The notes: generated from the sequence alone by a model not told the origin. Counted from the stretch's first letter, positions 41,895 to 50,194 are shown. The stretch is 52,973 bases of DNA from CAXSDR01 sp964236445 (GCA_964236445.1 CAXSDR010000008.1:1-52973); one strand, 5' to 3'. Numbers and translations: made by a program.

Positions 41895-42878
41895 ATGACC
41901 TTGAACGTGGACGCGAGCCGCTCGGTGTGGGTCGCCGGAGGAAGCGGTCTCGTGGGTTCCGCGGTGGTCCGCCGACTGCGTACCCAAGACGCTGACCTCA
42001 TCGCCACAAATTCTCGCGACCTGGATCTGAGGGATCGCGCGGCCACATCGCAGTTCGTCCGGCGCACCCGGCCGGCCGCCGTGATACTTTGCGCTGCCAG
42101 GGTCGGCGGTATCGGGGCCAACACGACGTCACCCATCAGTATGCTCAGCGATAATGTGCAGATCGGCACGAGCGTGCTGGATGCGTGTGCCGAGAACCGA
42201 GTCCCCAAGGTCGTCGTTGTCGCTTCGGCCGCGATGTACCCCGCGCAGGCACAGCAACCGATCAGGGAAACTTCGCTCTGGTGCGGGCCGGCTGAGCCCG
42301 CACACGAGGCTTATGCGATGGCCAAGCTCACCGCGGTGGCGCATGTGCGTGCGATCTATCGTGAGCTTGGACTTCCATATGTTGTCCTGTCCCCGTGCAA
42401 TATCTACGGCGTTAATGACAATTTTCATTCCCATGATTCACATGTCATTCCTGCCTTGTTGCGGAAGTTCTGGGAGGCGAAGGAATCGAACGCGTCGCAC
42501 GTCGACGTGTGGGGCAGTGGCAAAGCGAGGCGTGAATTCATCAACTCGGACGATCTTGCGTCGGCGGTGGAGACGGTGCTGGAAAGCCCGCACAGCGACC
42601 TCCCCTACAACGTGGGGACCGGCGACGACCTCACGATCAGAGAAGTCGTCGAGACCGTCGCCGATGTGGTCGGCTACACGGGCGACATCGTGTGGGAGAC
42701 CGAACGGCCCGAGGGGCCGTCACGGCGGTTGATCGACTCGTCCAAGTTGCGGTCGCTCGGATGGCAGCCGGAGGTGACGTTGCGAGATGGTCTTACGGCC
42801 GTGCACGACTGGCTGGCTGGCGAACTCGCGGGCGAGGGAGTGCGTGGCTGGGAGCGCTCGATCGTCGTGGCCAACTAA
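41895..42878 (+). CDS. GDP-fucose-synthase paralogue lacking the epimerising cysteine
   Basis: A 327-residue SDR protein close to the fcl product: GGSGLVGSAVVRRL, AARVGGIGANTTSPI, YAMAK with Tyr140/Lys144, NDNFHSHDSHVIPAL with His183, WGSGKARREFINSDD and NVGTGDDLTIREVVE. The equivalent of GSSCIYP reads ASAAMYP: Ser111 remains, but the cysteine is Ala113. In GDP-fucose synthases that Cys and the His form the epimerisation acid/base pair, so this enzyme may only reduce a 4-keto sugar or may epimerise one position. MPTNLYG is SPCNIYG here. ATG at 41895 follows GGAAGG. Codon use is somewhat less GC-rich than in the rfb genes. Confidence 0.85.
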   Translation: MTLNVDASRSVWVAGGSGLVGSAVVRRLRTQDADLIATNSRDLDLRDRAATSQFVRRTRPAAVILCAARVGGIGANTTSPISMLSDNVQIGTSVLDACAENRVPKVVVVASAAMYPAQAQQPIRETSLWCGPAEPAHEAYAMAKLTAVAHVRAIYRELGLPYVVLSPCNIYGVNDNFHSHDSHVIPALLRKFWEAKESNASHVDVWGSGKARREFINSDDLASAVETVLESPHSDLPYNVGTGDDLTIREVVETVADVVGYTGDIVWETERPEGPSRRLIDSSKLRSLGWQPEVTLRDGLTAVHDWLAGELAGEGVRGWERSIVVAN

Positions 42879-42908
42879 GCGCGTGTCACGACGAAAAAGG
42901 GGACAGGC

Positions 42909-44762
42909 ATGCGCATCGGTGTGATCCGCTACTGGGCTGACCGCCCCGCGGCTGAGCACGAGGTGATCGCCCGTCTGCGGGCCGCAGCAGCCGCCCGCAA
43001 CCACGAGCTCATCGAACTCAACCCGGACGGCACGGACCTCCTCGAACCGGCGCGCGCCCCGCAAGTCGATATGGTGCTGAATCTGCACTATTCGAGCCCC
43101 AAGTCGATCGACGTCCCGCATATCGGCGCATTATGGAACCCGTTAGACTTTTACCACAAGTTCGGTTTCGTGCCTCATTTCGCGAATCAGTTGTCGCATG
43201 ACTATCTCGCCACCTGTGGTTCCCAAGTTCTCGAAGCCGCGATGTCTCCCTTCCGGCCAGACCTCTTTCGCGTTGGAGAGCGGCTGCCCGTTCTCAACCA
43301 CAGCGTTCCGGAGCGTTATCTGAGTCCGAGGCCCAACGTCGACCGTCGCTTGTTCTACGTCGGCGTCAACTGGGAGCGACTAGGTGCGCCGGCAGGCCGC
43401 CACGACATCCTCTTGTCCCTGCTCGACGCAACAGGCGTCTCCCGGATCTACGGGCCAAGGGTCTTGGACGGCATCGAGCCGTGGGGTGGCTTCGCGACCT
43501 ACCAGGGTGATCTGCCCTTCGACGGGTGGAGCGTCATCGACGCGATCGCGCGGGCGGGCGCTGCGCTGATCCTTTCCTCGCCCGCCCACTACCGGGACGA
43601 GGTGATGTCGAGCCGGCCGTTCGAGACGGCTGCGGCCGGTGTGCCGATGATCAGTGAGCGGCACCCGTTCATGTTGCGCCACTTCGGCGACGCCGCCCTG
43701 TTCTTCGACGAGCGTGCGCCGATCGCCGAGCAGGCCGAGGAGATCACCGGCCTGCTCGCTCGGCTGAATGCGGCGCCCGACGAGGCCCTGAGGCTCGCCG
43801 CAGCCGCGCAGGCGACTCTTCGAGAGCGGTTCAACCTCAACGACCAGTTCGACTCCATGGTGACGTGGGTCGCGCAGAGAGCGGAGGCGAAGCGAACAGC
43901 CAGGCCCGCACCCCCCAGTGCCGCGGCGACTGCGGTAGTCGTGGCGACCGACGAGCCCGCTGCCGTGCGGCGCTGGCTCGCCACCAATGCTTCGGTGTTG
44001 GCGGAGTTTGCAGACGTGGTCGTTGCAGCCCCAGAAACCTCGAGAGACTGGCTCCTTGTCACGAAGGGTTTGTCTATATCGGCTCGCGTCGTCGCGCCGA
44101 CACGCGCGGACACCGGCTGGTCGAACCGGGCGTCACTAGCCGCGGCCGATGTCGAGGGAACAGTCTGTTTCCTGACGGGCAGGGAGACACTCTTCGCCGA
44201 CTACCCAGCGGTTGTGGAGCGGGTGCTCAACGGCGCGGTCGCCGGCCTCGCCCCCGGTGTCGAGCTGCCTGCGCCGTCCCACGTGTCGGCCAATGCACGC
44301 CTGCCTCGGCTGCTGACCGGCGGGGTCAGCAGCTGGTGGGAACTGCCCGTTGCCTCGATCGTGACGACCGGCGAGCATTTGCGGGAGTTGCGGCTGCTGC
44401 TCGGGCCTGGTGTGCACCTCGGTGTGGTGGCCGCGGCGGCGCTCGATTTTCATGCCCGGGCGCCGCATCATGTTCCCGTGCTCGCCGTTATGGACGCCGA
44501 GCGCGACGCATGGTCCATCGGCTCGACCGTCGGCGAGGAACGTCACGAAGACGCCGAATTCGCGCGGGCCTTGCCGCTCGCCCTGGTGTCTTCGCTGCCG
44601 CCATCGGTGCTGACACTGTCGCCTCCGCTTCCGACGAGCAACGCTCAGCTCAAGGCCCGCTTGGGCGATGCGCTGAGATCGAGCCGGCTGCCGAAACCTG
44701 TGACTGATGCAGTGCTGGCCACGGGCCGGGCGGCGCTGCGGGCACGGCGCAGGAGGCGATAA
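42909..44762 (+). CDS. Two-domain glycosyltransferase-like protein
   Basis: A 617-residue cytosolic protein. Residues 1 to about 325 look like a GT-B transferase of the CgeB/GT1 type (MRIGVIRYWADRPAAEHEVI, VDMVLNLHYSSPK, LFYVGVNWERLG, SSRPFETAAAGVPMISE, FDERAPIAEQAEEITGLL). A Pro/Ala-rich linker (about 330-345) joins a C-terminal domain (TAVVVATDEPAAVRRWLATNASVLAEFADVVVAAP, SNRASLAAADVEGTVCFLTGRETLF) that resembles a GT2 fold without the DXD. AAAAAGGGGACAG is upstream of the ATG. The gene follows the Cys-less epimerase by 30 bp, so it may use that enzyme's product. The C-terminal domain is degenerate or new. Confidence 0.72.
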   Translation: MRIGVIRYWADRPAAEHEVIARLRAAAAARNHELIELNPDGTDLLEPARAPQVDMVLNLHYSSPKSIDVPHIGALWNPLDFYHKFGFVPHFANQLSHDYLATCGSQVLEAAMSPFRPDLFRVGERLPVLNHSVPERYLSPRPNVDRRLFYVGVNWERLGAPAGRHDILLSLLDATGVSRIYGPRVLDGIEPWGGFATYQGDLPFDGWSVIDAIARAGAALILSSPAHYRDEVMSSRPFETAAAGVPMISERHPFMLRHFGDAALFFDERAPIAEQAEEITGLLARLNAAPDEALRLAAAAQATLRERFNLNDQFDSMVTWVAQRAEAKRTARPAPPSAAATAVVVATDEPAAVRRWLATNASVLAEFADVVVAAPETSRDWLLVTKGLSISARVVAPTRADTGWSNRASLAAADVEGTVCFLTGRETLFADYPAVVERVLNGAVAGLAPGVELPAPSHVSANARLPRLLTGGVSSWWELPVASIVTTGEHLRELRLLLGPGVHLGVVAAAALDFHARAPHHVPVLAVMDAERDAWSIGSTVGEERHEDAEFARALPLALVSSLPPSVLTLSPPLPTSNAQLKARLGDALRSSRLPKPVTDAVLATGRAALRARRRRR

Positions 44763-44767
44763 GCGCG

Positions 44768-45658
44768 TCAGCCCAGCAGCGAGAGGGCGTACTCCGGTCG
44801 GGTGGGATCGTTCGCCTGGTCCAGCGGGTGCGCGATCGCGGCGGACGTGCGCTCGACCAGGTCGTAGGCGTCACGTCGGACATAGGACACTTCGACAATG
44901 TCCGGCACCGGAATGCCGCCGACGACAGCGTAGGCACCGTAGTTGTTGGCGTGCACATGCACCGGAGCGTGCGTCTCATGTAAAGCGTGCAGGACGCGCA
45001 GTGCGCGCTCGTACCACAATGAGTCGCCGAGCTGGTGCAGGCCATGCAGCTCCAAGACGATTTGCCGAAAGCGGTTGAGCCCGGAAGCAGCGCCATCGAA
45101 CAACCCCCACTCCGCGCCGTCGATATCGATCTTCAAGAGGAGGTCACCTTCCGGCATGCGTGACAGTGCTGAGTCGAGGCTGGTTCCTGAGGTGCCGAGC
45201 GGCTCGAGCACATGGGTGATCAGCTCGTGACCGTGGGAAGGAAGAGTCGGGACCGTGTGGTCGTAGACGTGCACGACGAGGTCGCGTTTCGCGACCTCGA
45301 CCTCGAAGTCGACGTTGTCCCCAGCGCCCCCACTGACCAACCCGACCAGGTCGATCCAGTCATCGACCATGAGGTAGCCGCCGTCATTGTCCGATCCGAA
45401 TCGAAGGAGCTCGTGGCCCACGACGTCGAGGGGTCTCAGCAGGCTCGCCAAGGCAGAAGCGCGCGTGTGCTCCACGAAGGAGAGCTGAGTCTCCTGGGAG
45501 CGGCGCACGGCGCTTTCCACGTCGACGAGCAGCGAGTGGTTGCGGCTCACCTCGGTCGTCAGACGGAGCAGCTCTTGACTCATCGTCGCCATCACGGACT
45601 CGGTCTGTGTCAGCCGAGCCTGCATCGCGGACAGGAGCTCTGCCTTCGTGTCGTTCAC
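44768..45658 (-). CDS. FkbM-family methyltransferase with N-terminal coiled coil
   Basis: A 296-residue protein. Residues 1-60 form a likely coiled coil (LTQTESVMATMSQELLRLTTEVSRNHSLLVDVESAV). Residues 80-290 carry an FkbM-type fold: RFGSDNDGGYLMVDDW, GLVSGGAGDNVDFEVEVA for SAM binding, LLLKIDIDGAEWGLFDGA with the conserved DIDGAE, and IVLELHGLHQLGD. GTG at 45658 has AAGGAT upstream. The coiled coil suggests dimerisation or recruitment to a membrane complex. It lies between the two-domain transferase (convergent, 5 bp apart) and the second ligase-like gene (divergent). Confidence 0.82.
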   Translation of the reverse strand: MNDTKAELLSAMQARLTQTESVMATMSQELLRLTTEVSRNHSLLVDVESAVRRSQETQLSFVEHTRASALASLLRPLDVVGHELLRFGSDNDGGYLMVDDWIDLVGLVSGGAGDNVDFEVEVAKRDLVVHVYDHTVPTLPSHGHELITHVLEPLGTSGTSLDSALSRMPEGDLLLKIDIDGAEWGLFDGAASGLNRFRQIVLELHGLHQLGDSLWYERALRVLHALHETHAPVHVHANNYGAYAVVGGIPVPDIVEVSYVRRDAYDLVERTSAAIAHPLDQANDPTRPEYALSLLG

Positions 45659-45783
45659 ACCGCATCCTTCACTCGGGATCCCCGCACTCTCCCGAATCTA
45701 CAACCGGTGGACGTCACGGCGAGCGCTCACTGCGCTCGGCTCGTCACACTGCTCGCATCCGGAGCTGGCTTAGGCTTCGTCTC

Positions 45784-47163
45784 GTGGTGAACCTGCAGTT
45801 GGCGCAACACGGGCGCGGACCCGAGAGCCCGCGATCGCATGTCGGTGGGCCGCACGCCAACCCACACGACGACGTGCAGCCTCGCCGCTTCGCAGGTGCA
45901 GAGCCGCTGTTCGTGCCGGGCACGGTGCTCGTTGCCTTCCTGCTGGGGACGGGACGGTGGGGCAGCTATCTCGGGCTTCCGGCTCACCACGTCTACCTCA
46001 CCGATGTGCTACTGCTTTTCACGATTGTGTGGACGGTGCTACGCCGGTTTCCGCTCGTGCTCGGCCGCCGGGCCGCAGCGAAGGCGTTGGCACCGGTGCT
46101 CGCATTGCTGGCGGTGGCCTTGCTGCGCTTCGCTTTCGGTGACGACCACACGCTCGTCGCGGCTCGCGACTTCGCCCCCTACGGCTATGCCGTAGCCAGC
46201 ATGGGAGCCGTGTTCGCGTCCGCGGTCGCACAGCGCCGCAGCGCCGTTGTCATCGCAGTCTTCCTCACGGCCCATGCCGCCTGGGTGAGCCTTGCCCTCG
46301 CGGTCCACGGCCTGGTCGCACGCATGCCCGTCTTGGGTGGCACGGTCAATATCTTCGCCGTTCGGCGGGACTTCGACGGCGCGGTGCTCGCACTGCTTGC
46401 CGCCCTGGGTCTGCATCTGATTCTGTCGTCACGGGCGAAGTTTCAGCGGTTCGTCGGGGCGGTGCTCCTCATCTGGCCGTCGGCCGTTGTGCTGCAGCTG
46501 GCGAACCGCGCGGCGCTTCTCGCGCTCATCGTGGCACTTGCTCTGACTGTCGGTGTGGACCTGCGAGCGCTGCGACGGCTGACCGAGCCACGGGCGCTGG
46601 CCGGTGTCGTCGTGATGCTTGTCATCGGTGGCGTTCTTCTCCCGCGTACGGCCGCTTACGAGAGACTGAGCGGCGATCCTCGGTTTGCCTCCAACGCGGC
46701 GGCAAGCACTCAGCGAGCTCGGGCCTGGGCCTGGGCCGACGTCCTGGAATACGTCGATGACTCGCCGCGCCGGATCGTCATCGGCACCGGCTTCGGTCCG
46801 GACTACGTCTGGATCTCGGGTGCGGCGCTGCGACTGCAGGGACCCGAGGATACCGGCGTACGCGCTCCCCACGACTATCCCCTCAACACGTATGCACGGC
46901 TGGGTCTCGTCGGGCTCGCTGTGCTGGCGTGGACTGTCTTAGCGGGTTGTGTCGCGGGCGCCCGACTTGTCTACCGCCGTCGGCCGAGCGCAGGTGAACT
47001 CACCTGGTTGACTATCTTTGCGACTTTGCTGACCGCGAGCATCGTGGGGGTCATTCTCGAGTCGCCGTTCGGTGCCGTGCCGTTCTTCTGGAGCCTCGGG
47101 CTGCTGTTGACGGCAGGTCCGGCAAGAATGCCGGTCGGCTCTCCAGTTGAGCGCGCCGTATAG
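45784..47163 (+). CDS. O-antigen ligase-like membrane protein (paralogue 2)
   Basis: A protein of about 459 residues with eleven hydrophobic segments and the same sequence skeleton as the protein at 25352-26725: LLGTGRWGSYLG, VRRDFDGAVLALLAA, LANRAALLALI, LPRTAAYERLSG, IGTGFGPDYVW, NTYARLGLVG and ILESPFGAVPF. The start is uncertain: GTG at 45784 or 45787, neither with a good ribosome-binding site. A hydrophilic N-terminal tail of about 40 residues precedes TM1. The paralogues probably handle different acceptors or polymers. It is divergent from the FkbM gene and followed by the AAA ATPase gene 35 bp on. Confidence 0.8.
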   Translation: MVNLQLAQHGRGPESPRSHVGGPHANPHDDVQPRRFAGAEPLFVPGTVLVAFLLGTGRWGSYLGLPAHHVYLTDVLLLFTIVWTVLRRFPLVLGRRAAAKALAPVLALLAVALLRFAFGDDHTLVAARDFAPYGYAVASMGAVFASAVAQRRSAVVIAVFLTAHAAWVSLALAVHGLVARMPVLGGTVNIFAVRRDFDGAVLALLAALGLHLILSSRAKFQRFVGAVLLIWPSAVVLQLANRAALLALIVALALTVGVDLRALRRLTEPRALAGVVVMLVIGGVLLPRTAAYERLSGDPRFASNAAASTQRARAWAWADVLEYVDDSPRRIVIGTGFGPDYVWISGAALRLQGPEDTGVRAPHDYPLNTYARLGLVGLAVLAWTVLAGCVAGARLVYRRRPSAGELTWLTIFATLLTASIVGVILESPFGAVPFFWSLGLLLTAGPARMPVGSPVERAV

Positions 47164-47184
47164 GAAGTTCGCTAGACAGCCGCA

Positions 47185-47190
47185 TATAAT
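47185..47190 (+). promoter_or_regulatory. Leaderless promoter of the AAA ATPase gene
   Basis: TATAAT, the consensus -10 hexamer, ends 7 nt before the ATG at 47198. An mRNA starting at the usual distance would begin at the start codon. The upstream ATG at 47189 overlaps the -10 box and is therefore not the start. No strong -35 was seen. Confidence 0.65.
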
Positions 47191-47197
47191 GCTCGAC

Positions 47198-48376
47198 ATG
47201 GATCCCGTCCGCAACCCCTACGCGCCGGGCGCGGGCCAGCGCCCTCCCGAGCTGGCGGGACGCGACCGCGAGCTCAACGCCTTCGACGTGGTCCTCGAGC
47301 GCGTCGCCAAAGGACGTCCTGAGCGCAGTCTCGTGCTCGTCGGACTGCGTGGCGTCGGCAAGACCGTGCTGCTCAATGCGCTGCGTAGCGCTGCCCTGCA
47401 GCGGCTGTGGGGCACCGGCAAGATCGAGGCACGGGCCGACCAGTCGATGCGGGGTCCGGTCGCGAGCGCCCTGCACATGGCGGTGCGCGAGCTTGCGCCG
47501 CGCCACCGCGACCCCGAGCGCATCGATGCGTTCCTGGCTACCCTCAAGGCATTCGCGCTCAAGAGCGGCACTGGGCGCTGGCACCCGGGCATCGACGTGC
47601 CGGCGTCGCGCGGGCGCGCCGACACGGGCGACCTCGAGATCGACCTCGTCGAGCTGTTCAGTGACGCGGCGGCGATCGCCGGGGACGTCGGGACCGGGCT
47701 GGGCTTGTTCCTCGACGAGATGCAGGACCTGCGCCCTGCAGACATCGACGCGCTGTGCGCGGCGTGCCACGAGCTGAGCCAGCAGGGCGCGCCGTTGATC
47801 GTCGTGGGTGCTGGGCTGCCGCACCTGCCCGGCGTGCTGAGCGCGAGCAAGTCCTACTCCGAGCGGCTCTTCTCCTATGTTCGCATCGACCGGCTCGACC
47901 GCGAGTCCGCCGACCTCGCGCTCGCCGCACCGGCGCGCGGCGAGGGCGTCGAGTTCGCGGCCGATGCGCTGGCGGCGCTCTACGAGGCGACGGATGGCTA
48001 CCCCTACTTCGTGCAGGCCTACGGCAAGACGGTGTGGGACCACGCGCCGGTGTCGCCGGTGACGGCGGAAGACGTACGCGTCGCCGTCCCCTACGCCGAG
48101 GCCGAACTGGCGGTCGGCTTCTTCGGCAGCCGCTACGAGCGCGCGACGCCTGCCGAGCGTGAATACATGCAGGCCATGGCGCAACTCGGGCGCGCGTCAG
48201 GCGACGGGGCGGTGTCGACGGCCGAGGTCGCCGCGGAGCTCGTCCGCAAGCCGAGCAGCCTGTCCCCGGCGAGAGACGCACTGCTGCGCAAGGGGCTCGT
48301 CTATGCCAGCGAGCGGGGCAACGTCGCGTTCACGGTGCCGCACTTCGGGCGGTTTCTTCGCGCGTACGTGCCATGA
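47198..48376 (+). CDS. AAA family ATPase (AAA_16/Orc1-Cdc6-like)
   Basis: A 392-residue cytosolic ATPase. An N-terminal NPYAPGAGQRPPELAGRDREL segment leads to Walker A GLRGVGKTVLL near residue 50, Walker B LGLFLDEMQDL near 170, a sensor region IVVGAGLPHLPG, and a C-terminal winged-helix part (EREYMQAMAQLG, TAEVAAELVRKPSSLSPARDALLRKGLVY). The order resembles archaeal-type/STAND-like ATPases that bind a partner by the winged helix. ATG at 47198 is chosen over ATG at 47189 because of the leaderless promoter. The stop overlaps a small Trp-rich ORF. No partner protein is recognisable, so the role is unknown. Confidence 0.85.
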   Translation: MDPVRNPYAPGAGQRPPELAGRDRELNAFDVVLERVAKGRPERSLVLVGLRGVGKTVLLNALRSAALQRLWGTGKIEARADQSMRGPVASALHMAVRELAPRHRDPERIDAFLATLKAFALKSGTGRWHPGIDVPASRGRADTGDLEIDLVELFSDAAAIAGDVGTGLGLFLDEMQDLRPADIDALCAACHELSQQGAPLIVVGAGLPHLPGVLSASKSYSERLFSYVRIDRLDRESADLALAAPARGEGVEFAADALAALYEATDGYPYFVQAYGKTVWDHAPVSPVTAEDVRVAVPYAEAELAVGFFGSRYERATPAEREYMQAMAQLGRASGDGAVSTAEVAAELVRKPSSLSPARDALLRKGLVYASERGNVAFTVPHFGRFLRAYVP

Positions 48377-48501
48377 GCTGGCGCCTCTGGGGCTACCCCG
48401 GCTGGCCCCAGCACCAGGCGGTCCGCTCGCGCCTGATGACGGCGGCTCGATCTGGCCTTGCCGACCGACTCCTCGGTGATCAACGTCGAGGGCGCCGCTG
48501 A
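48373..48501 (+). CDS. Possible 42-residue coupled small protein
   Basis: An ATG at 48373 overlaps the ATPase stop (ATGA) and opens a 42-codon frame that starts MSWRLWGYPGWP, with three Trp in eleven residues and a basic C-terminus. The overlap is the same coupling arrangement seen for real gene pairs in the window. Against it are the short length and no known family. A 7-bp hairpin lies inside the frame (48387-48411), so the sequence could instead be a terminator region. Confidence 0.3.
   Translation: MSWRLWGYPGWPQHQAVRSRLMTAARSGLADRLLGDQRRGRR
48387..48411 (+). terminator. Possible hairpin after the AAA ATPase gene
   Basis: CTGGGGC (48387-48393) pairs with GCCCCAG (48405-48411) around an 11-nt loop, starting 10 bp after the ATPase stop. 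No U-run follows; it also lies inside the possible small ORF. Confidence 0.25.
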
Positions 48502-48503
48502 GC

Positions 48504-48509
48504 TAAGGT
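48504..48509 (+). promoter_or_regulatory. Predicted leaderless -10 box before the 48517 gene
   Basis: TAAGGT ends 7 nt before the ATG at 48517, the same spacing as the TATAAT box of the AAA ATPase gene. The AAGG within it could instead act as a weak ribosome-binding site. Confidence 0.38.
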
Positions 48510-48516
48510 GACCGCC

Positions 48517-49428
48517 ATGTGGAAGCGGGCAGCGCTCACACTCTTCGTCCGTAGGCTGAATGTGGCGGCCCGCCGTGAGCCGCAGGATCTCGCGGCCATT
48601 GCGCTCACGCGCCTAGACAGCCCGGCTTACATCGCCGGCACGGCAACGGCGGCAGCTGCTGCGCTGCGCTCGTCGCGGGGCACCCGCGTCACGTTCATGC
48701 TGCGGCATCCCCGTGGGCTCGGTCGCTATGTAGCCCTGTTGATGGCCTTGCCTACGATCGACGTGCCTCTCAGCGACTCGTCAGCCGGCCGTTGTCTTCT
48801 CCAGCAGCTGGCGGGCCAGTCATGGCGGCGCTCGGGCTCGCACGCGGTGCTCGCGTTGCCAGACACCTGTGCTGCCTACTTGCGGGGCCGCAGCCGCCAA
48901 GCGGTGCGAACCAATTTGCGCAAGGCCGCCACTGCTGGTCTGACATGCACCCGTGGTGTCCCTGAGTCCCCGGAGGACTTTCGTCGTTGCGGTGAGCTCG
49001 GCGGCGTCAGCCGCACCGGCGTGTCCTTCGTGCAAGTCTGGCGGGTCGCCGACCGTACCGGTCGCACGGCGGGCGGGGCTTATGCCGTGGTTGACCAGGA
49101 CGTCGCCGTCCTTCGCACGCTCTACGCCAGCGGTGACGCCGCGATGTCGCATCAGGTCCGGTTCCTGGTGCACACGGAAATGGTGCGTGACCTGATGCAG
49201 CAAGGAACGAGGCTGCTGCTGACGGAGTCCGTCCTCGCCAGTCCTAGCGGGCTGAAGTACTTCGCCGCGCGACTCGGCTACCGTGCCTGCAGGATCCGGG
49301 TCGTCTCCGCGGCGCCTGCCGCGGCGTCCGTCGTGGACTTGGATGTTGCTCGTGCGGTCGGAGCCGGCCGTGTCGCAGGCGAGCTGGACCTGCGCGGGTC
49401 GCGTTCGCGCGACCGGCAGCCCGCCTGA
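48517..49428 (+). CDS. GNAT/FemAB-like acyltransferase domain protein
   Basis: A 303-residue cytosolic protein. The strongest cue is YLRGRSRQAVRTNLRKAATAGLTCTRG near residue 125, the helix-strand that starts GNAT-like/FemAB-like halves, with GAYAVVDQDVAVLRTLYASG and LMQQGTRLLLTESVLASPSGLKYFAARLGYRACRI completing an acyl-CoA N-acyltransferase-type pattern. The N-terminal 110 residues are not recognised. ATG at 48517 is chosen; a GTG three codons upstream would lie in the -10 box. The substrate is unknown; a wall-peptide or sugar-amine acylation would fit the locus. Confidence 0.6.
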   Translation: MWKRAALTLFVRRLNVAARREPQDLAAIALTRLDSPAYIAGTATAAAAALRSSRGTRVTFMLRHPRGLGRYVALLMALPTIDVPLSDSSAGRCLLQQLAGQSWRRSGSHAVLALPDTCAAYLRGRSRQAVRTNLRKAATAGLTCTRGVPESPEDFRRCGELGGVSRTGVSFVQVWRVADRTGRTAGGAYAVVDQDVAVLRTLYASGDAAMSHQVRFLVHTEMVRDLMQQGTRLLLTESVLASPSGLKYFAARLGYRACRIRVVSAAPAAASVVDLDVARAVGAGRVAGELDLRGSRSRDRQPA

Positions 49429-49456
49429 CCCGAGCGCTGAGTGACCGACGGTCGTA

Positions 49457-49462
49457 TACGGT
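49457..49462 (+). promoter_or_regulatory. Predicted leaderless -10 box of the 49469 methyltransferase gene
   Basis: TACGGT ends 6 nt before the GTG start at 49469. The same hexamer precedes the FkbM-like gene at 36297 on the other strand. No ribosome-binding site is present, which supports leaderless translation. Confidence 0.42.
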
Positions 49463-49468
49463 CTGCCG

Positions 49469-50170
49469 GTGATCCGTTCTGCTCAACAAGCGGTTCTCGA
49501 GGACCTCACCGCGGCGAAGAACTACCGTGCCTGGTTGATCGCCCTGACGGTGGCCCACCTCGGCGACGACCCGCTGGAGGTCGGCTCGGGCGTGGGCGTC
49601 TACGCGGCGGACTGGCTGGCTGACGGCGTCCCGCGGCTCACGGTCACCGAGGCGGATGCCGGTCGGGTCGCCGCGCTGAGGGTCCGCTTCGCCGACGACG
49701 CGCGGGTCACGGTCCGCGAGCTCGTCGCTCCGTTGCCTGACACCGAACCTCCTGGCACCCACTCGGCCGTCGTCGCCCTCAACGTCCTCGAGCACATCGA
49801 GGACCATGTTGCGGCACTGCGCACCTTCGCGGAACTGCTGCGCCCGGGTGGCCGGGTGGTCATCTACGTGCCGGCCTTCGAGCTCGCGATGAGCCGCTTC
49901 GACCGCGAGATCGGGCATGTCCGTCGCTACACGACCGCCTCGCTCGACGCTGCGCTCAGCGCGGCCGGTTTCCAGGTCGAGCTCAACCGCTACGTCAACC
50001 CGGTCGGCCTGCTGGCCTGGATCGTCATGATGCGGCTGCTGCGGGCGCGGCCGCACGACGGGCCGGCCCTGCGGGTCTACGACCGCCTCGTCGTGCCGCT
50101 GCTGCGACGTGCCGACCGGGTCCGGCCGCCGTTCGGCCAGTCGGTGTTCGCGGTGGCCGTCAAGACGTAA
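49469..50170 (+). CDS. Class I SAM methyltransferase
   Basis: A 233-residue methyltransferase starting at GTG. LEVGSGVGVYAADWL is motif I, followed by VTEADAGRVAALRVRF, a VVALNVLEHIEDHVAALRTFAELLRPGGRVVIYVPAFELAMSRFDREIGHVRRYT block, and AALSAAGFQVELNRYVNPVGLLAW. The tail (LLRRADRVRPPFGQSVFAVAVKT) resembles the methyltransferase at 37318, which has VLEHIEDD and DHVRRYE at equivalent places, so the two are distant paralogues. Substrate unknown; glycan or lipid carrier modification is possible. Confidence 0.85.
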   Translation: MIRSAQQAVLEDLTAAKNYRAWLIALTVAHLGDDPLEVGSGVGVYAADWLADGVPRLTVTEADAGRVAALRVRFADDARVTVRELVAPLPDTEPPGTHSAVVALNVLEHIEDHVAALRTFAELLRPGGRVVIYVPAFELAMSRFDREIGHVRRYTTASLDAALSAAGFQVELNRYVNPVGLLAWIVMMRLLRARPHDGPALRVYDRLVVPLLRRADRVRPPFGQSVFAVAVKT

Positions 50171-50194
50171 GCGCTGTCGAGCCTCGTCGAGGCC

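Noticed and set aside
47051..48184. 377-codon minus-strand frame opposite the AAA ATPase
   Set aside because: The plus-strand protein has Walker motifs and a promoter; this one is a compositional shadow.
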